Source of the DNA: JAHFUI01 sp039931615
GTDB taxonomy: Bacteria > Acidobacteriota > Vicinamibacteria > Vicinamibacterales > CAVVIG01
Length of the DNA: 64,000 bases
Assembly: GCA_039931615.1 (NCBI GenBank)
Contig: JBDTRR010000026.1
Coordinates: 8,430-72,429, forward strand
Reading direction: 5' to 3'
Positions 10,083 to 18,772 of the stretch are shown piece by piece. Position 1 is the stretch's first letter, and each line of letters opens with the position of its first letter. Under the pieces are notes generated by a model. That model made no database searches and was not told the origin of the DNA. It was given only the letters and a program-made list of their open reading frames with translations. The position numbers and the translations under genes are program-made.

Positions 10083-11218
10083 GCAAGCGCGACTATTACG
10101 AAGTGCTCGGCGTGGCGCGCACGGCCGAAGACGTCGTCATCAAGAGCGCCTACCGCAAGCTGGCGATGCAGTACCACCCCGACCGGAACCCGGGTGACAA
10201 GTCCGCCGAGGACAAGTTCAAGGAGGCGGCGGAGGCGTACGGGATCCTCGCCGACGGCGAGAAGCGCAGCCTCTACGACCGCTTCGGCCACGCCGGCGTG
10301 AGCACCACGAATAGCGGGTTCGATCCCTCGACGTTCCGCGGCTTCGAAGATCTGTTCGGCAACCTGGGCGAGATGTTCGGTCTGGGCGACCTGTTCGGCG
10401 GCGGCCGACGCGGCGGTCCCCAGCGCGGCGCCGATCTGCGCTACGACCTCGAGATCAGCTTCGAGGAGGCGGCCCGCGGCACCGAAACCACCATTCAGAT
10501 TCCGCGGCACGAGAACTGCGAGGCGTGCAAGGGAACCGGCGCGGCGCCGGGCACCTCGGCCACCACCTGTACGCAGTGCCGCGGCCTGGGCCAGGTCCGC
10601 TTCCAGCAGGGATTCTTCACCGTCGCCCGGACCTGTCCGCAATGCCGCGGCAACGGCCGCGTAATCGCCAAGCCGTGCCAGACGTGCCTGGGCGCGGGCC
10701 GGGTCGCGCGTGAGCGCAAGAAGACCGTCAAGATCCCGGCCGGGATCGCCACCGGCCAGCAGCTCCGGCTGCAGGGTGAGGGAGAACCGGGAGCCGGCGG
10801 CGGACCAGCCGGGCACCTCTTTGTCGCCGTTCACGTCCAGGAGCACGAGTTCTTCCGGCGGGACGGTCTCAACCTGTTCTGCGAGATCTCGGTGAACTTC
10901 ACCACCGTCGCTCTCGGCGGCGAGATCGAGGTGCCCACGCTCGACGGCTCCGAGACCGTGAAGATCCACGAAGGCACGCAGACCGGCACGACGATGCGGC
11001 TGCGCGGCAAGGGCATGCCGGACGTGAATGGCAGCGGCCGCGGCGACCTGTTCGCGACCGTCCAGGTCAGAACGCCAAAGAAGCTGTCCCGGGAGCAGCG
11101 CCATCTGCTCGATCAGCTGTCCAAGCTGCTGCCGGCGGAGAAATTCGAGCCGCGCCCGCGCGAAGTCGACGAGGACGAGCGCAACCTGTTCGACCGCGTC
11201 AAGGACATGTTCGGCTAG
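10079..11218 (+). CDS. dnaJ: Chaperone protein DnaJ
   Basis: 379 aa, a full-length type I Hsp40. The J domain has YHPDRNPGD with the HPD loop near residue 33 and is followed by a Gly/Phe-rich linker (GFEDLFGNLGEMFGLGDLFGG). Four zinc-binding repeats of the CxxCxGxG kind (CEACKGTG, CTQCRGLG, CPQCRGNG, CQTCLGAG) and the substrate-binding beta domain come next. The start is GTG 10079, overlapping the grpE stop. Its partner dnaK is not in the window. prmA starts on the last base of its stop codon. Confidence 0.97.
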   Translation: MSKRDYYEVLGVARTAEDVVIKSAYRKLAMQYHPDRNPGDKSAEDKFKEAAEAYGILADGEKRSLYDRFGHAGVSTTNSGFDPSTFRGFEDLFGNLGEMFGLGDLFGGGRRGGPQRGADLRYDLEISFEEAARGTETTIQIPRHENCEACKGTGAAPGTSATTCTQCRGLGQVRFQQGFFTVARTCPQCRGNGRVIAKPCQTCLGAGRVARERKKTVKIPAGIATGQQLRLQGEGEPGAGGGPAGHLFVAVHVQEHEFFRRDGLNLFCEISVNFTTVALGGEIEVPTLDGSETVKIHEGTQTGTTMRLRGKGMPDVNGSGRGDLFATVQVRTPKKLSREQRHLLDQLSKLLPAEKFEPRPREVDEDERNLFDRVKDMFG

Positions 11219-12066
11219 TGAAGCTCTGGCCGGCCCTGGCGCTCGAACGTGCCGACGATCTGGTGCTGGCCGCGATCGACGACTTCTGCCCCACCGCCTC
11301 CGAAGAGCTCGACGCCGGCGTGCGGGTCTTCTTCGCATCGCACGAGCAGCGCGACCGGGCGCACGGCGCGCTCCGCGAACGCGGCGTCGCCGCCGCGGCG
11401 ATCGAGGTGTCAGACGAGGACTGGGCGGTGCGATCGCAGCAGGACCTCAGGCCGATCACCGTCGGCGGGATCACGATCATTCCCAGCCGCGCGGAACCGC
11501 CCGACGGCGGGTCACTCCGCCGAGCTGGTGGAGAATCCAACTCGAACAGCCCCATCACGATCGTCATCGAACCGTCGATGGGCTTTGGCACCGGTCATCA
11601 CGCCACGACCAGACTGTGTCTGGCGGCGCTGCAGCGAACGACGGTCGCCGGCACGCGCGTGCTCGACGTCGGGACCGGCTCCGGCATCCTCGCCATCGCC
11701 GCGGCGCGCCTCGGCGCGGCGCAGGCGGCAGGCATCGACTGCGACGCCGACGCGATTCAGTCGGCGAACGAAAACCTGGCGCGAAATCCCTGGTGCGGCA
11801 CGGTGCGCTTCGGCCTGGCGGAGATCGCGCCGGGCCTGCCGCGAGCCGACATCGTGCTGGCGAATCTGACCGGCGCCCTCCTGATTCGAGTGGCGCCCAC
11901 CCTGCTCGGCGCGCTCAGCCCGGGCGGCACGCTGATCGTCAGCGGAATCCTGGCGGTGGAAGAAGATCAGGTGCTGCGGGCGTTTTCGACCGTCGACGCC
12001 GTGTGGCGGGAGCAGGAAGACGAATGGGTCGGCCTGATGTTCCAGGTTCCGCACGGGACGGTGTGA
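11218..12066 (+). CDS. prmA: Ribosomal protein L11 methyltransferase
   Basis: 282 aa. PrmA trimethylates ribosomal protein L11 using SAM in the cytosol. The N-terminal L11-recognition half is poorly conserved. The SAM-binding core has MGFGTGHHATTRLCL (from about residue 121), VLDVGTGSGILAIAAARLGA and the NPPY-like motif here as LANLTGALL. GTG 11218 shares one base with the dnaJ stop. The dnaJ-prmA-rsmE order is common, but here rsmE lies 2 kb away on the other strand. Confidence 0.92.
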   Translation: MKLWPALALERADDLVLAAIDDFCPTASEELDAGVRVFFASHEQRDRAHGALRERGVAAAAIEVSDEDWAVRSQQDLRPITVGGITIIPSRAEPPDGGSLRRAGGESNSNSPITIVIEPSMGFGTGHHATTRLCLAALQRTTVAGTRVLDVGTGSGILAIAAARLGAAQAAGIDCDADAIQSANENLARNPWCGTVRFGLAEIAPGLPRADIVLANLTGALLIRVAPTLLGALSPGGTLIVSGILAVEEDQVLRAFSTVDAVWREQEDEWVGLMFQVPHGTV

Positions 12067-12230
12067 AGACCGTCCCCTACTGTCACCGCCCCCCCACGGG
12101 ACGGTCTGAAGAAAGTCACTCCCGTCACGGTCCGGCTGAAGCCGGACACCACGGACGTGGACATCGTCGAGCTGTTCACCCCTGGGCGGTTAAACCATGG
12201 AATACTCTCTCTGGTCCAAAGAGAGAAGCC
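12067..12230. other. Intergenic region with degenerate repeat hairpin
   Basis: It holds a perfect hairpin GTCCGGC-TGAA-GCCGGAC at 12130-12147 followed by ACACCACGG, related to the cloverleaf repeats near 21.5, 22.5 and 63.8 kb. A CTCTCT/AGAGAG inverted repeat at about 12206-12226 lies immediately before the next start. Nothing else is seen. Confidence 0.6.
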
Positions 12231-14051
12231 ATGCCCCGACAACTCCTCGTCATCCTGTTTGCGCTGTCTCTGGCCACCGTGCTCGCGGCCCAGACGTCGC
12301 GGCCCGGGCCAGCAGAGGCGCCGGCTCGCGACACGCCGGCGCAAGCGGCGGCGAAGGACGTGCCGCCGGCACCGATGGGTCGGATCACCGGCAGGGTCCT
12401 CGCAGCGGACAACGGGCGGCCGGTGAGACGCGCGCGCGCCGTGGTCAATGCCGCGGAACTGCCCGGCGGCCGGGCGACGTTGACCGACGACAGCGGCGTC
12501 TTCGAGCTGACCGACCTGCCGGCCGGCCGCTACACGCTGTCGGTGTCCAAGACCGGCTTCGTCGGGCTCTCGTACGGTCAGCGCCGGCCGCTTCAGGCCG
12601 GCACGCCCCTGCAGTTGCGCGAGGGGCAGCAGATGGCCGGCATCGAATTCCGTCTGCCGCGCGGCAGCGTGCTGGCCGGGCACATCTTCGACGAGACCGG
12701 CGAGCCGATGCCGGGCGCGTCGGTCCGGGTGATGCGCTACCAGTACGCGCAGGGCGAGCGCCAGCTGGTGCCAGCCGGCAACACACAGACCGACGACGAG
12801 GGAACGTTCCGTGTCTGGGGCTTGAACCCGGGCGACTATTACGTCAGCGCCGTGACCCGGAATTTCGACTTCGGCGGCCGGGGCGGGCCAGGCGGGGGTC
12901 GCGGTGGCGGGCCAGGCAGCGGGCCGGGAGGGCGCGGCGGCGGCCGGGGTGGTCCGGGCCGCGCCGGGTTCATCGATCCGGTCCCACCGCCATCGACCGG
13001 CGACGACGAAACGGAGAAGGCCTACGCGCCGACGTACTATCCGGGCGTCGGATCGATCAGCGAAGCCCGCCCGATCAGCGTCTCGGTCGGCCAGCAGCTG
13101 CTCGACATCAACTTCAATTTGCTCCTCGTGCGGACGGCTCGGATCACCGGCGTGGTGACGAATCCCAACGGTACCGAAACGAGCAGCGGCCAGGTGAACC
13201 TGGCGCCTGAAGCGGCCGGCGCCGGCAGCCGCGGGCAGCTGGGGGTCAATTTCAACAGCCGGATCGACTGGGACGGCAAGTTCATCCTCAACAACGTGCC
13301 GCCTGGCCGTTATGTGCTGCGCGCCCGCGGCGACGACGCCGTCACGCCGCAATATGCGGCGCAGCCGCTGACCGTCGACAGCTCCGGCGATATCAGCGAT
13401 GTCTCCGTCCTGCTGTATCCCAGCGCTTCCGTCACCGGCGTCGTGACGTTCGAGGGCGGCCAGGGAACGGACCTCACCCAGGTCCGGATCACGGCACCGT
13501 CGGCAGAGGACGCGGTCTCCATCGGGGCCAACCCGAACGCCCGCGTCGACAAGGAGGGAACGTTCACCCTCAACGGTGTCGCAGCCGGCCTGCATTGGAT
13601 CCGGTCGGGCGGCGGGGCCCGTGGCTGGGCGTTGAAGTCGGTGATCGTCGACGGCGTGGACGTCGTCGACACTCCGATCGCGCTGCGCAGCGGTCAGACG
13701 CTGCAGAACGTCAGCGTCGTGTTCACCAACAAGCTGACCGAGATCAACGGGACCGTCACCGACGTGCGCGGCACGCCGCTCACCGAGTTCACGGTGCTGG
13801 CCTTTCCCACCGAGTCGCTGCTCTGGCGGCCGCTGGCCCGCCAGATTGCCACGGCCCGGCCGGACCAGAACGGCCGGTTCCAGATGCGCGGGCTGCCGCC
13901 CGGCAGCTACTACCTCGCAACCGTCGATCCGGCCGAACAAGGCGAATGGTTCGAGCCGGCATTCCTCGAGGAGCACCGGATCGGCGCGGCGCGGATCTCG
14001 TTGAGCGAAGGCGCAGTGCAGACCAGCGACTTCCAGGTCGCGACGCGCTGA
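12231..14051 (+). CDS. Secreted protein with carboxypeptidase regulatory-like domains
   Basis: 606 aa. A signal peptide (MPRQLLVILFALSLATVLAA) precedes several CarboxypepD_reg/SpaA-like beta-sandwich modules. Each has the pattern GRVL...GRPVRRARAVV...TDDSGVFELTDLPAGRYTLSV, first near residue 50 and again near 145, 300, 390 and 500. A glycine/arginine-rich spacer (about residues 203-243, GGRGG repeats) separates the second and third modules. Such proteins are abundant in Acidobacteriota, but the function is unknown. It lacks a TonB-receptor barrel. GAGAGAAG lies 3 nt before ATG 12231, a good ribosome-binding site. Confidence 0.82.
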   Translation: MPRQLLVILFALSLATVLAAQTSRPGPAEAPARDTPAQAAAKDVPPAPMGRITGRVLAADNGRPVRRARAVVNAAELPGGRATLTDDSGVFELTDLPAGRYTLSVSKTGFVGLSYGQRRPLQAGTPLQLREGQQMAGIEFRLPRGSVLAGHIFDETGEPMPGASVRVMRYQYAQGERQLVPAGNTQTDDEGTFRVWGLNPGDYYVSAVTRNFDFGGRGGPGGGRGGGPGSGPGGRGGGRGGPGRAGFIDPVPPPSTGDDETEKAYAPTYYPGVGSISEARPISVSVGQQLLDINFNLLLVRTARITGVVTNPNGTETSSGQVNLAPEAAGAGSRGQLGVNFNSRIDWDGKFILNNVPPGRYVLRARGDDAVTPQYAAQPLTVDSSGDISDVSVLLYPSASVTGVVTFEGGQGTDLTQVRITAPSAEDAVSIGANPNARVDKEGTFTLNGVAAGLHWIRSGGGARGWALKSVIVDGVDVVDTPIALRSGQTLQNVSVVFTNKLTEINGTVTDVRGTPLTEFTVLAFPTESLLWRPLARQIATARPDQNGRFQMRGLPPGSYYLATVDPAEQGEWFEPAFLEEHRIGAARISLSEGAVQTSDFQVATR

Positions 14052-14067
14052 ACGTGCGCCGGCGCTC

Positions 14068-14808
14068 CTACAGGTCGTTCCACAAGAACTGCAGGACGCT
14101 GATCGCCGCCACCGGGACCGCATCGGCGCGCAGCGTGCGGTGCCCGAGGGTGATCAGGCGCACGTCCCGGCGCGCCGCCGCGCCCCACTCCTCGGCCGAC
14201 CAGCCCCCTTCCGGTCCCACCATCACCGCGGCATCCGGCGGTGTCGGGCCGCCACGCAGCGCCCCAATCGGCTCGACCGCCGCGGTCGTGCCCGGCTCGA
14301 CCAGCATCAGCCGGACGAAGGGCGGCGGTTCATCGAGGAAGTCCTCGAGCTTCAGCGGCGAGCGGATTTCGGGCAGGGTGGCCCGCCGCGACTGCTTGAC
14401 CGAGGCGAGTGCGATTCGCCGCCACCGATCGAGCCGCGGCCCCCTGATCAGCGCGGCGACCGTCGTCTCGGTACGCCTGGTGACGATTGGATGAATCGCC
14501 GCGACGCCGAGCATGACGGCGTCGCGGACGATGTCGTCCATTTTCTCGCCCTTGAGCACGGCCTGCACCAGGGTCAAGGCGACCAGCGGTTCGGGCGGCG
14601 GATCGAGCCGCGCCAGCAGCTGCAGCCGCACGTCGCGGCGGCTGGCTGACGTCACGCGGGCGAGGAATTCGCTGCCCCGGCCGTCAAAGACGGCGACGGT
14701 ATCGCCCGACGTCAGCCGCAGTACGCGGGTGAGATGTTCTGCCTCGTCGCGCGGCAGATCCACCGTTTCATCGCCCGGGTCGAGCGAAGGTGCGAAGAAC
14801 CGGTGCAC
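14068..14808 (-). CDS. rsmE: 16S rRNA (uracil1498-N3)-methyltransferase RsmE
   Basis: 246 aa, a SPOUT-class methyltransferase that modifies U1498 of 16S rRNA. The N-terminal PUA-like part has HRFFAPSL and DEAEHLTRVLRLTSGD. The knotted SAM site has VMVGPEGGWSAEE and LGHRTLRADAVPVAAISVLQ near the C-terminus, both typical. GTG 14808 was chosen because VHRFF matches family starts, and longer versions add unconserved residues. It lies 58 nt downstream of ilvE on the same strand. Confidence 0.93.
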   Translation of the reverse strand: MHRFFAPSLDPGDETVDLPRDEAEHLTRVLRLTSGDTVAVFDGRGSEFLARVTSASRRDVRLQLLARLDPPPEPLVALTLVQAVLKGEKMDDIVRDAVMLGVAAIHPIVTRRTETTVAALIRGPRLDRWRRIALASVKQSRRATLPEIRSPLKLEDFLDEPPPFVRLMLVEPGTTAAVEPIGALRGGPTPPDAAVMVGPEGGWSAEEWGAAARRDVRLITLGHRTLRADAVPVAAISVLQFLWNDL

Positions 14809-14866
14809 GGGGCGGCTGTTATCGTGTCCCAGAGGTGCGGGCCAGGTGTGCTGATCGGGCTCGCCG

Positions 14867-15985
14867 CTATGCGGTGCCCACCGCCTGCCTCGCCGGCGTC
14901 CCGGCGTCCGCGGCACAGACCTCGCGAATCCAGCCGTGACGATCCGGCAGGCGGCCGTACTGAATGCCGACCAGCGTCTCGTAAAGCTGGGTCGTCAGCG
15001 GCCCCGGCGCGCCGATCGCCGTCCCAATCGACGATCCATCCTCGAACCGCAGGCTGTTGATGCCGATCACCACGGCCGCCGTGCCGCACGCGAACATTTC
15101 AGAGACGCTGCCGTCCTTCAGACCGTCGACGACCTCGTCGATGGCGATCGGGGCGTCGCTCACTTCGATCCCGAGATCGGCAGCGAGAACGAGCAGCGAC
15201 TCGCGCGTCACGCCGCGGAGGATGGTGTCGGTGAGGGGCGGCGTCCGCAGCCGGCCGTTCTGCACGAACATGATGTTCATCCCGCCCATTTCCTCGACGT
15301 AGCGCCGATCGCGCGCATCCAGGAACAACACCTGCGAGCAGCCGATCGCCTTGGCGTCCTCGGTAATCTTCAGCGTGACGGCATAGTTGCCGCCGGCCTT
15401 GACGTTGCCCATCCCGCCTGAAGCGGCCCGCACCACCGACTGGCTGACCAGGACGTCGATGGCACCCGGGCCGGCGCCGGCCCCCTTGAAGTAGCCACCC
15501 GAGGGCAGCGTCAGGATGAAGAAGATGAACTCACTCGCACTCTTGACGCCCAGCGTCGCGTCGATGCCGATCAGGGTCGGCCGGATGTAGAGACAGCCCG
15601 GCGCGCCCGGCAGGAAGTGCCGCTCGTTCTCGACCAGCTCGCCAATCGCCTGCAGGAAGAAGTGCTCGTCCACCGGCGGGATGCTGAGCCGATCGGCGGA
15701 CTCCTGGAACCGCTTCGCGTTCATCTCGGGACGGAACAGCACCACCCGGCCGTCGTCCTGCCGGAAGGCCTTCAACCCCTCGAAGACGGTCTGGCTGTAG
15801 TGGAACACCAGCGCGGCCGGGTGCAGCGTAAACGGCTCGATCTTCTGGATGCGCGGATTGCGCCAGCCGCCGTCGCGGTACTCGGTCAGGAAGAAGTTCG
15901 GCGTGAACATCTTGCCGAATTCCAGCTGGTCTGGATCGAGCGGGTGATCGGGAGTGGTCGGTGATGCGAGGTGGGTGATCGTCAT
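14867..15985 (-). CDS. ilvE: Branched-chain amino acid aminotransferase
   Basis: 372 aa, PLP fold type IV, group II length. It transfers the amino group between Val/Leu/Ile and 2-oxoglutarate. Typical segments are FHYSQTVFEGLKAFR, YIRPTLIG, GNVKAGGNYA with the PLP lysine (about residue 205), EEMGGMNIMFV, and TDTILRGVTRESLL. ATG 15985 is the start, and the gene is divergent from the kinase at 16075 with a 90-nt gap. The C-terminal tail after LPDRHGWI is longer than usual and Ala-rich. Confidence 0.95.
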   Translation of the reverse strand: MTITHLASPTTPDHPLDPDQLEFGKMFTPNFFLTEYRDGGWRNPRIQKIEPFTLHPAALVFHYSQTVFEGLKAFRQDDGRVVLFRPEMNAKRFQESADRLSIPPVDEHFFLQAIGELVENERHFLPGAPGCLYIRPTLIGIDATLGVKSASEFIFFILTLPSGGYFKGAGAGPGAIDVLVSQSVVRAASGGMGNVKAGGNYAVTLKITEDAKAIGCSQVLFLDARDRRYVEEMGGMNIMFVQNGRLRTPPLTDTILRGVTRESLLVLAADLGIEVSDAPIAIDEVVDGLKDGSVSEMFACGTAAVVIGINSLRFEDGSSIGTAIGAPGPLTTQLYETLVGIQYGRLPDRHGWIREVCAADAGTPARQAVGTA

Positions 15986-16062
15986 ACCCCGCTATTTTCT
16001 CCCGCCGGGCGGCGCTGCGCAAATAGCCGCGGCGGCCAGCCGGAGCGCGCGGAGCCAGCTGG

Positions 16063-16068
16063 TATACT
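16063..16068 (+). promoter_or_regulatory. -10 box TATACT, leaderless kinase gene
   Basis: TATACT ends 6 nt before GTG 16075, so the predicted transcription start falls on the start codon. No Shine-Dalgarno sequence is possible. Confidence 0.5.
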
Positions 16069-16074
16069 CCGCCG

Positions 16075-17034
16075 GTGTTTTTCCGGGGGCAGATCATCGG
16101 CAAATACCAGGTGCTGTCGACGATTGGCAGCGGCGGCTTCGGCACCGTCTACCTGGCCGAAGACACCTGGATCAACAAGAAGGTCGCCCTCAAGGTCCCG
16201 CACAAGCAGGGGCTCGACTTCGGCGAGCTGCTGCGCGAGCCGCGCCTCCTGGCGACGCTGAATCATCCGGGCATCGTCACCATCCTGACGGCGGAGAAAC
16301 AGGAGAACGTCTTCTTCATCGTGATGGAGTTCGTGCCGGGCGAGACCCTGGAGGCGATCCTGAGCCGCGACGGCGCGCTCGATCTGGCGACCGCGCTCGA
16401 CTACACGTGTCAGATCTGCAACGCCGTCGATCACGCGCACCGGCAGGGCGTGCTGCACCGCGATCTGCGCCCGTCCAACGTGCTGGTCACCGACACCGGC
16501 CGGGTCAAGGTCGCCGATTTCGGCACCTCGCGCTTCCTCGAGTTCGCCGCCCTCGGCACCACCGTCATCGGCAGTCCGCCGTACATGGCGCCGGAGCAGT
16601 TCCTCGGCAAGGCGGTCTTCGCGTCAGACATCTATTCCATCGGCGTGACGATGTATCAGATGTTCACTGGCGAGCTGCCGTACGACACGCCCTCGCCGGC
16701 TGATCTGAACCGGCTGATGCGGGGCGAGCTGCTGACCGCGCCGCGGCTCAAGAATCCGCGCCTGCCCAAGGCGATCGACGAGATCGTGCTGAAGGCGATG
16801 GCCCCGGACATTCCGGCCCGCTATCAACGCGCCGGCGATCTGCTCGACCAGGTCCTGGCCGTGCGCCTCAACGGCGGCCGGCGCCCTGCCGCCGAGGCGC
16901 CGTCCGGCGAGGTGCAGGATATCCAGTCGCGGTTGAAAGCCCGTGAAACACCGCAGCCGCGGTTCTGCTGGCAGTGCCGCAAGCCGCTGCACGCCCGCTC
17001 CGGCCGGTGCCCCTTCTGCGGCGAGGCGCAATAG
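16075..17034 (+). CDS. Hanks-type Ser/Thr protein kinase with C-terminal zinc ribbon
   Basis: 319 aa, cytosolic with no membrane helix. The kinase domain has the Gly loop IGSGGFGTVY (from about residue 17), VALK with Lys40, catalytic HRDLRPSN (Asp130) and DFG at 148-150, then SPPYMAPEQ. Position 132 is Arg where most kinases have Lys (HRDLKPxN). The tail from about residue 297 has CWQC and CPFC, a zinc-ribbon-like pair. It is followed by pilT after 71 nt, so it may phosphorylate pilus or motility components, though the substrate is unknown. GTG start. Confidence 0.9.
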   Translation: MFFRGQIIGKYQVLSTIGSGGFGTVYLAEDTWINKKVALKVPHKQGLDFGELLREPRLLATLNHPGIVTILTAEKQENVFFIVMEFVPGETLEAILSRDGALDLATALDYTCQICNAVDHAHRQGVLHRDLRPSNVLVTDTGRVKVADFGTSRFLEFAALGTTVIGSPPYMAPEQFLGKAVFASDIYSIGVTMYQMFTGELPYDTPSPADLNRLMRGELLTAPRLKNPRLPKAIDEIVLKAMAPDIPARYQRAGDLLDQVLAVRLNGGRRPAAEAPSGEVQDIQSRLKARETPQPRFCWQCRKPLHARSGRCPFCGEAQ

Positions 17035-17088
17035 CCCCGGCTCGAGCGTGGGCGCGTCGAATGGCGCCGGCTGGCCACCCCTGGCTGG

Positions 17089-17094
17089 TAAGAT
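17089..17094 (+). promoter_or_regulatory. -10-like TAAGAT before pilT
   Basis: TAAGAT ends 11 nt before ATG 17106, giving a leader of about 5 nt at most. The same hexamer occurs before the lytic transglycosylase (21672) and rpsT (25113). Confidence 0.4.
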
Positions 17095-17105
17095 CGCAGC
17101 AGACC

Positions 17106-18254
17106 ATGGAAGTGAACGATCTCCTGAAAATTGCGGTCGATAGCGGCGCTTCGGACCTTCACATCAAGGTGGGCAGCTTCCCGATGATGCGGGTCGGCGG
17201 GATGCTGACCCCGGCGTCGGAAGAGAAAAGACTCAACCGCGAGGACCTCGAGGCGATGAGCAATGCGCTGATGTCGACCGCGCAGCGCAACAAGTTCAAG
17301 GAAGCCCAGGAAGTCGACCTGGCCTACAGCGTTGCCGGCCTCGGGCGATTCCGCTGCAACATCTTCCAGCAGCGCGGCACGGTCGGGATGGTGCTGCGGG
17401 TCATTCCGATGCACATCCGGACGCTCGATGAGCTCGAGCTGCCGCCCGTCCTCAAGCGGATCGGCGCGGAAGAGCGCGGACTGGTGCTGGTCACCGGCAC
17501 CACCGGGAGCGGCAAGAGCACCACTCTCGCCGCCCTGATCGATCACATCAACAAGACCCGGTCGGCCCACGTGATGACGGTCGAGGATCCGATCGAGTTC
17601 CTCCATCGTGACATCAAGTCGATGATCAACCAGCGCGAGGTGGCCGTCGACACCAAGTCGTTCGCGCAGGCGCTGCGCAGCGCGCTGCGGCAGGATCCCG
17701 ACGTGATCCTGGTCGGCGAGATGCGCGACTTCGAAACCATCGCGACCGGCCTGCTTGCCGCCGAGACCGGCCATCTGGTGCTGTCGACCCTGCATACACT
17801 CGACGCGACGGAGACGATCAACCGGATCATCGGAGAATTTCCGCCGCATCAACAGAAGCAGATCCGGCTGCAGCTGGCCAGCGTATTGAAGGCGGTCGTC
17901 TCGCAGCGGCTGCTGCCGAAGCTGGACGGCCACGGCCGCGCCCCGGCGGTCGAAGTGATGATCAGCACTCCTTTCATCCGGGACTGCATCGTCGACAAGG
18001 AGAAGACCCACCTCATCCACGGCGCGATTGCGAAGGGCACGTCACAGTACGGGATGCAGACGTTCGATCAGTCGATCTTCGGACTGGTCCAGCAGGGACT
18101 GGTCTCCTACGATGAGGCGCTGCGCTGGGCCAGCAACGTCGACGAGTTCAAGATGCGGATGCAGGGCATCTCGACCACCACCGACCTGGGCCGCGAAGAG
18201 AGGGCCAGCGCCGCTCCCGAATCGCCGGAGATCACGCGCTTCGGAAGTCAGTGA
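17106..18254 (+). CDS. pilT: Type IV pilus retraction ATPase PilT/PilU family
   Basis: 382 aa hexameric cytosolic ATPase that powers pilus retraction. The N-terminal PAS-like domain starts MEVNDLLKIAVDSGASDLHIK. Walker A is TGTTGSGKSTT (about residue 140), followed by the Asp box EDPIEFLH and the atypical Walker B VILVGEMRDFET. The His box is LSTLHTLDA, and the C-terminus has AGxxx-like AIAKGTSQYGMQTFDQ. ATG 17106 was chosen because upstream in-frame residues are unlike PilT. recX overlaps by 4 nt. Confidence 0.94.
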   Translation: MEVNDLLKIAVDSGASDLHIKVGSFPMMRVGGMLTPASEEKRLNREDLEAMSNALMSTAQRNKFKEAQEVDLAYSVAGLGRFRCNIFQQRGTVGMVLRVIPMHIRTLDELELPPVLKRIGAEERGLVLVTGTTGSGKSTTLAALIDHINKTRSAHVMTVEDPIEFLHRDIKSMINQREVAVDTKSFAQALRSALRQDPDVILVGEMRDFETIATGLLAAETGHLVLSTLHTLDATETINRIIGEFPPHQQKQIRLQLASVLKAVVSQRLLPKLDGHGRAPAVEVMISTPFIRDCIVDKEKTHLIHGAIAKGTSQYGMQTFDQSIFGLVQQGLVSYDEALRWASNVDEFKMRMQGISTTTDLGREERASAAPESPEITRFGSQ

Positions 18255-18724
18255 CTGCCTACCTCGACGGCCTCCGGATGCTGGCACGACGTGAGCTGTC
18301 CGAGGCGCAGATCCGCCAGCGGCTGAAGCGGCGCGAGCACGATCCGGATGCCATCGACGCGGCGGTCGCCGGCCTCGGCGAGGAGCGCGCCATCGACGAC
18401 GTCCGCGTCGCGGCCGCGATCGCGCGAACCCAGACCTCGATCAAGCGGCGCGGCCGGCGGCGCGTCCGACGGCAGATCGAGCAGGCCGGCGTCCTGCCGG
18501 CCGTCGCCCGCCAGGCCGTTGACGAGGTATTTGGCGCGCTGGACGAGGCGGCCCTGCTCGACGCCGCCCTCGGCAAACGCCTGCGCGGGCGCGAGACGAT
18601 CGCCGACGATGCCGAGTTCCGCCGGCTGTTCCGATTCCTGATCGGCCAGGGGTTCGAGCCGGATCGGGTGATGGCCGCCCTGAACCAGCGCTCGGCCCGC
18701 CGGAAGAGGGCGACGCTTGACTGA
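18251..18724 (+). CDS. recX: RecA regulator RecX
   Basis: 157 aa. RecX proteins bind RecA filaments and restrain their activity. Three-helix repeats are visible: AYLDGLRMLARRELSEAQIRQRLKRR, GEERAIDDVRVAAAIARTQ and FRRLFRFLIGQGFEPDRVMAALN. GTG 18251 overlaps the pilT stop (GTGA), so translation is coupled, which is an unusual pairing. recA is not in the window. alaS follows 48 nt downstream. Confidence 0.85.
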   Translation: MTAYLDGLRMLARRELSEAQIRQRLKRREHDPDAIDAAVAGLGEERAIDDVRVAAAIARTQTSIKRRGRRRVRRQIEQAGVLPAVARQAVDEVFGALDEAALLDAALGKRLRGRETIADDAEFRRLFRFLIGQGFEPDRVMAALNQRSARRKRATLD

Positions 18725-18739
18725 ACGACCTGGCGTCTC

Positions 18740-18772
18740 GACCTTTGTGCCGTTCGCGGTGTTCGTGGTTCA
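18740..18772 (+). repeat. Degenerate TTCGTG-type short repeat before alaS
   Basis: The gap before alaS reads TTTGTGCCGTTCGC then GGTGTTCGTGGTTC. Similar G/T-rich strings with TTCGTG recur at about 35082-35110 and 54034-54056. Confidence 0.4.
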
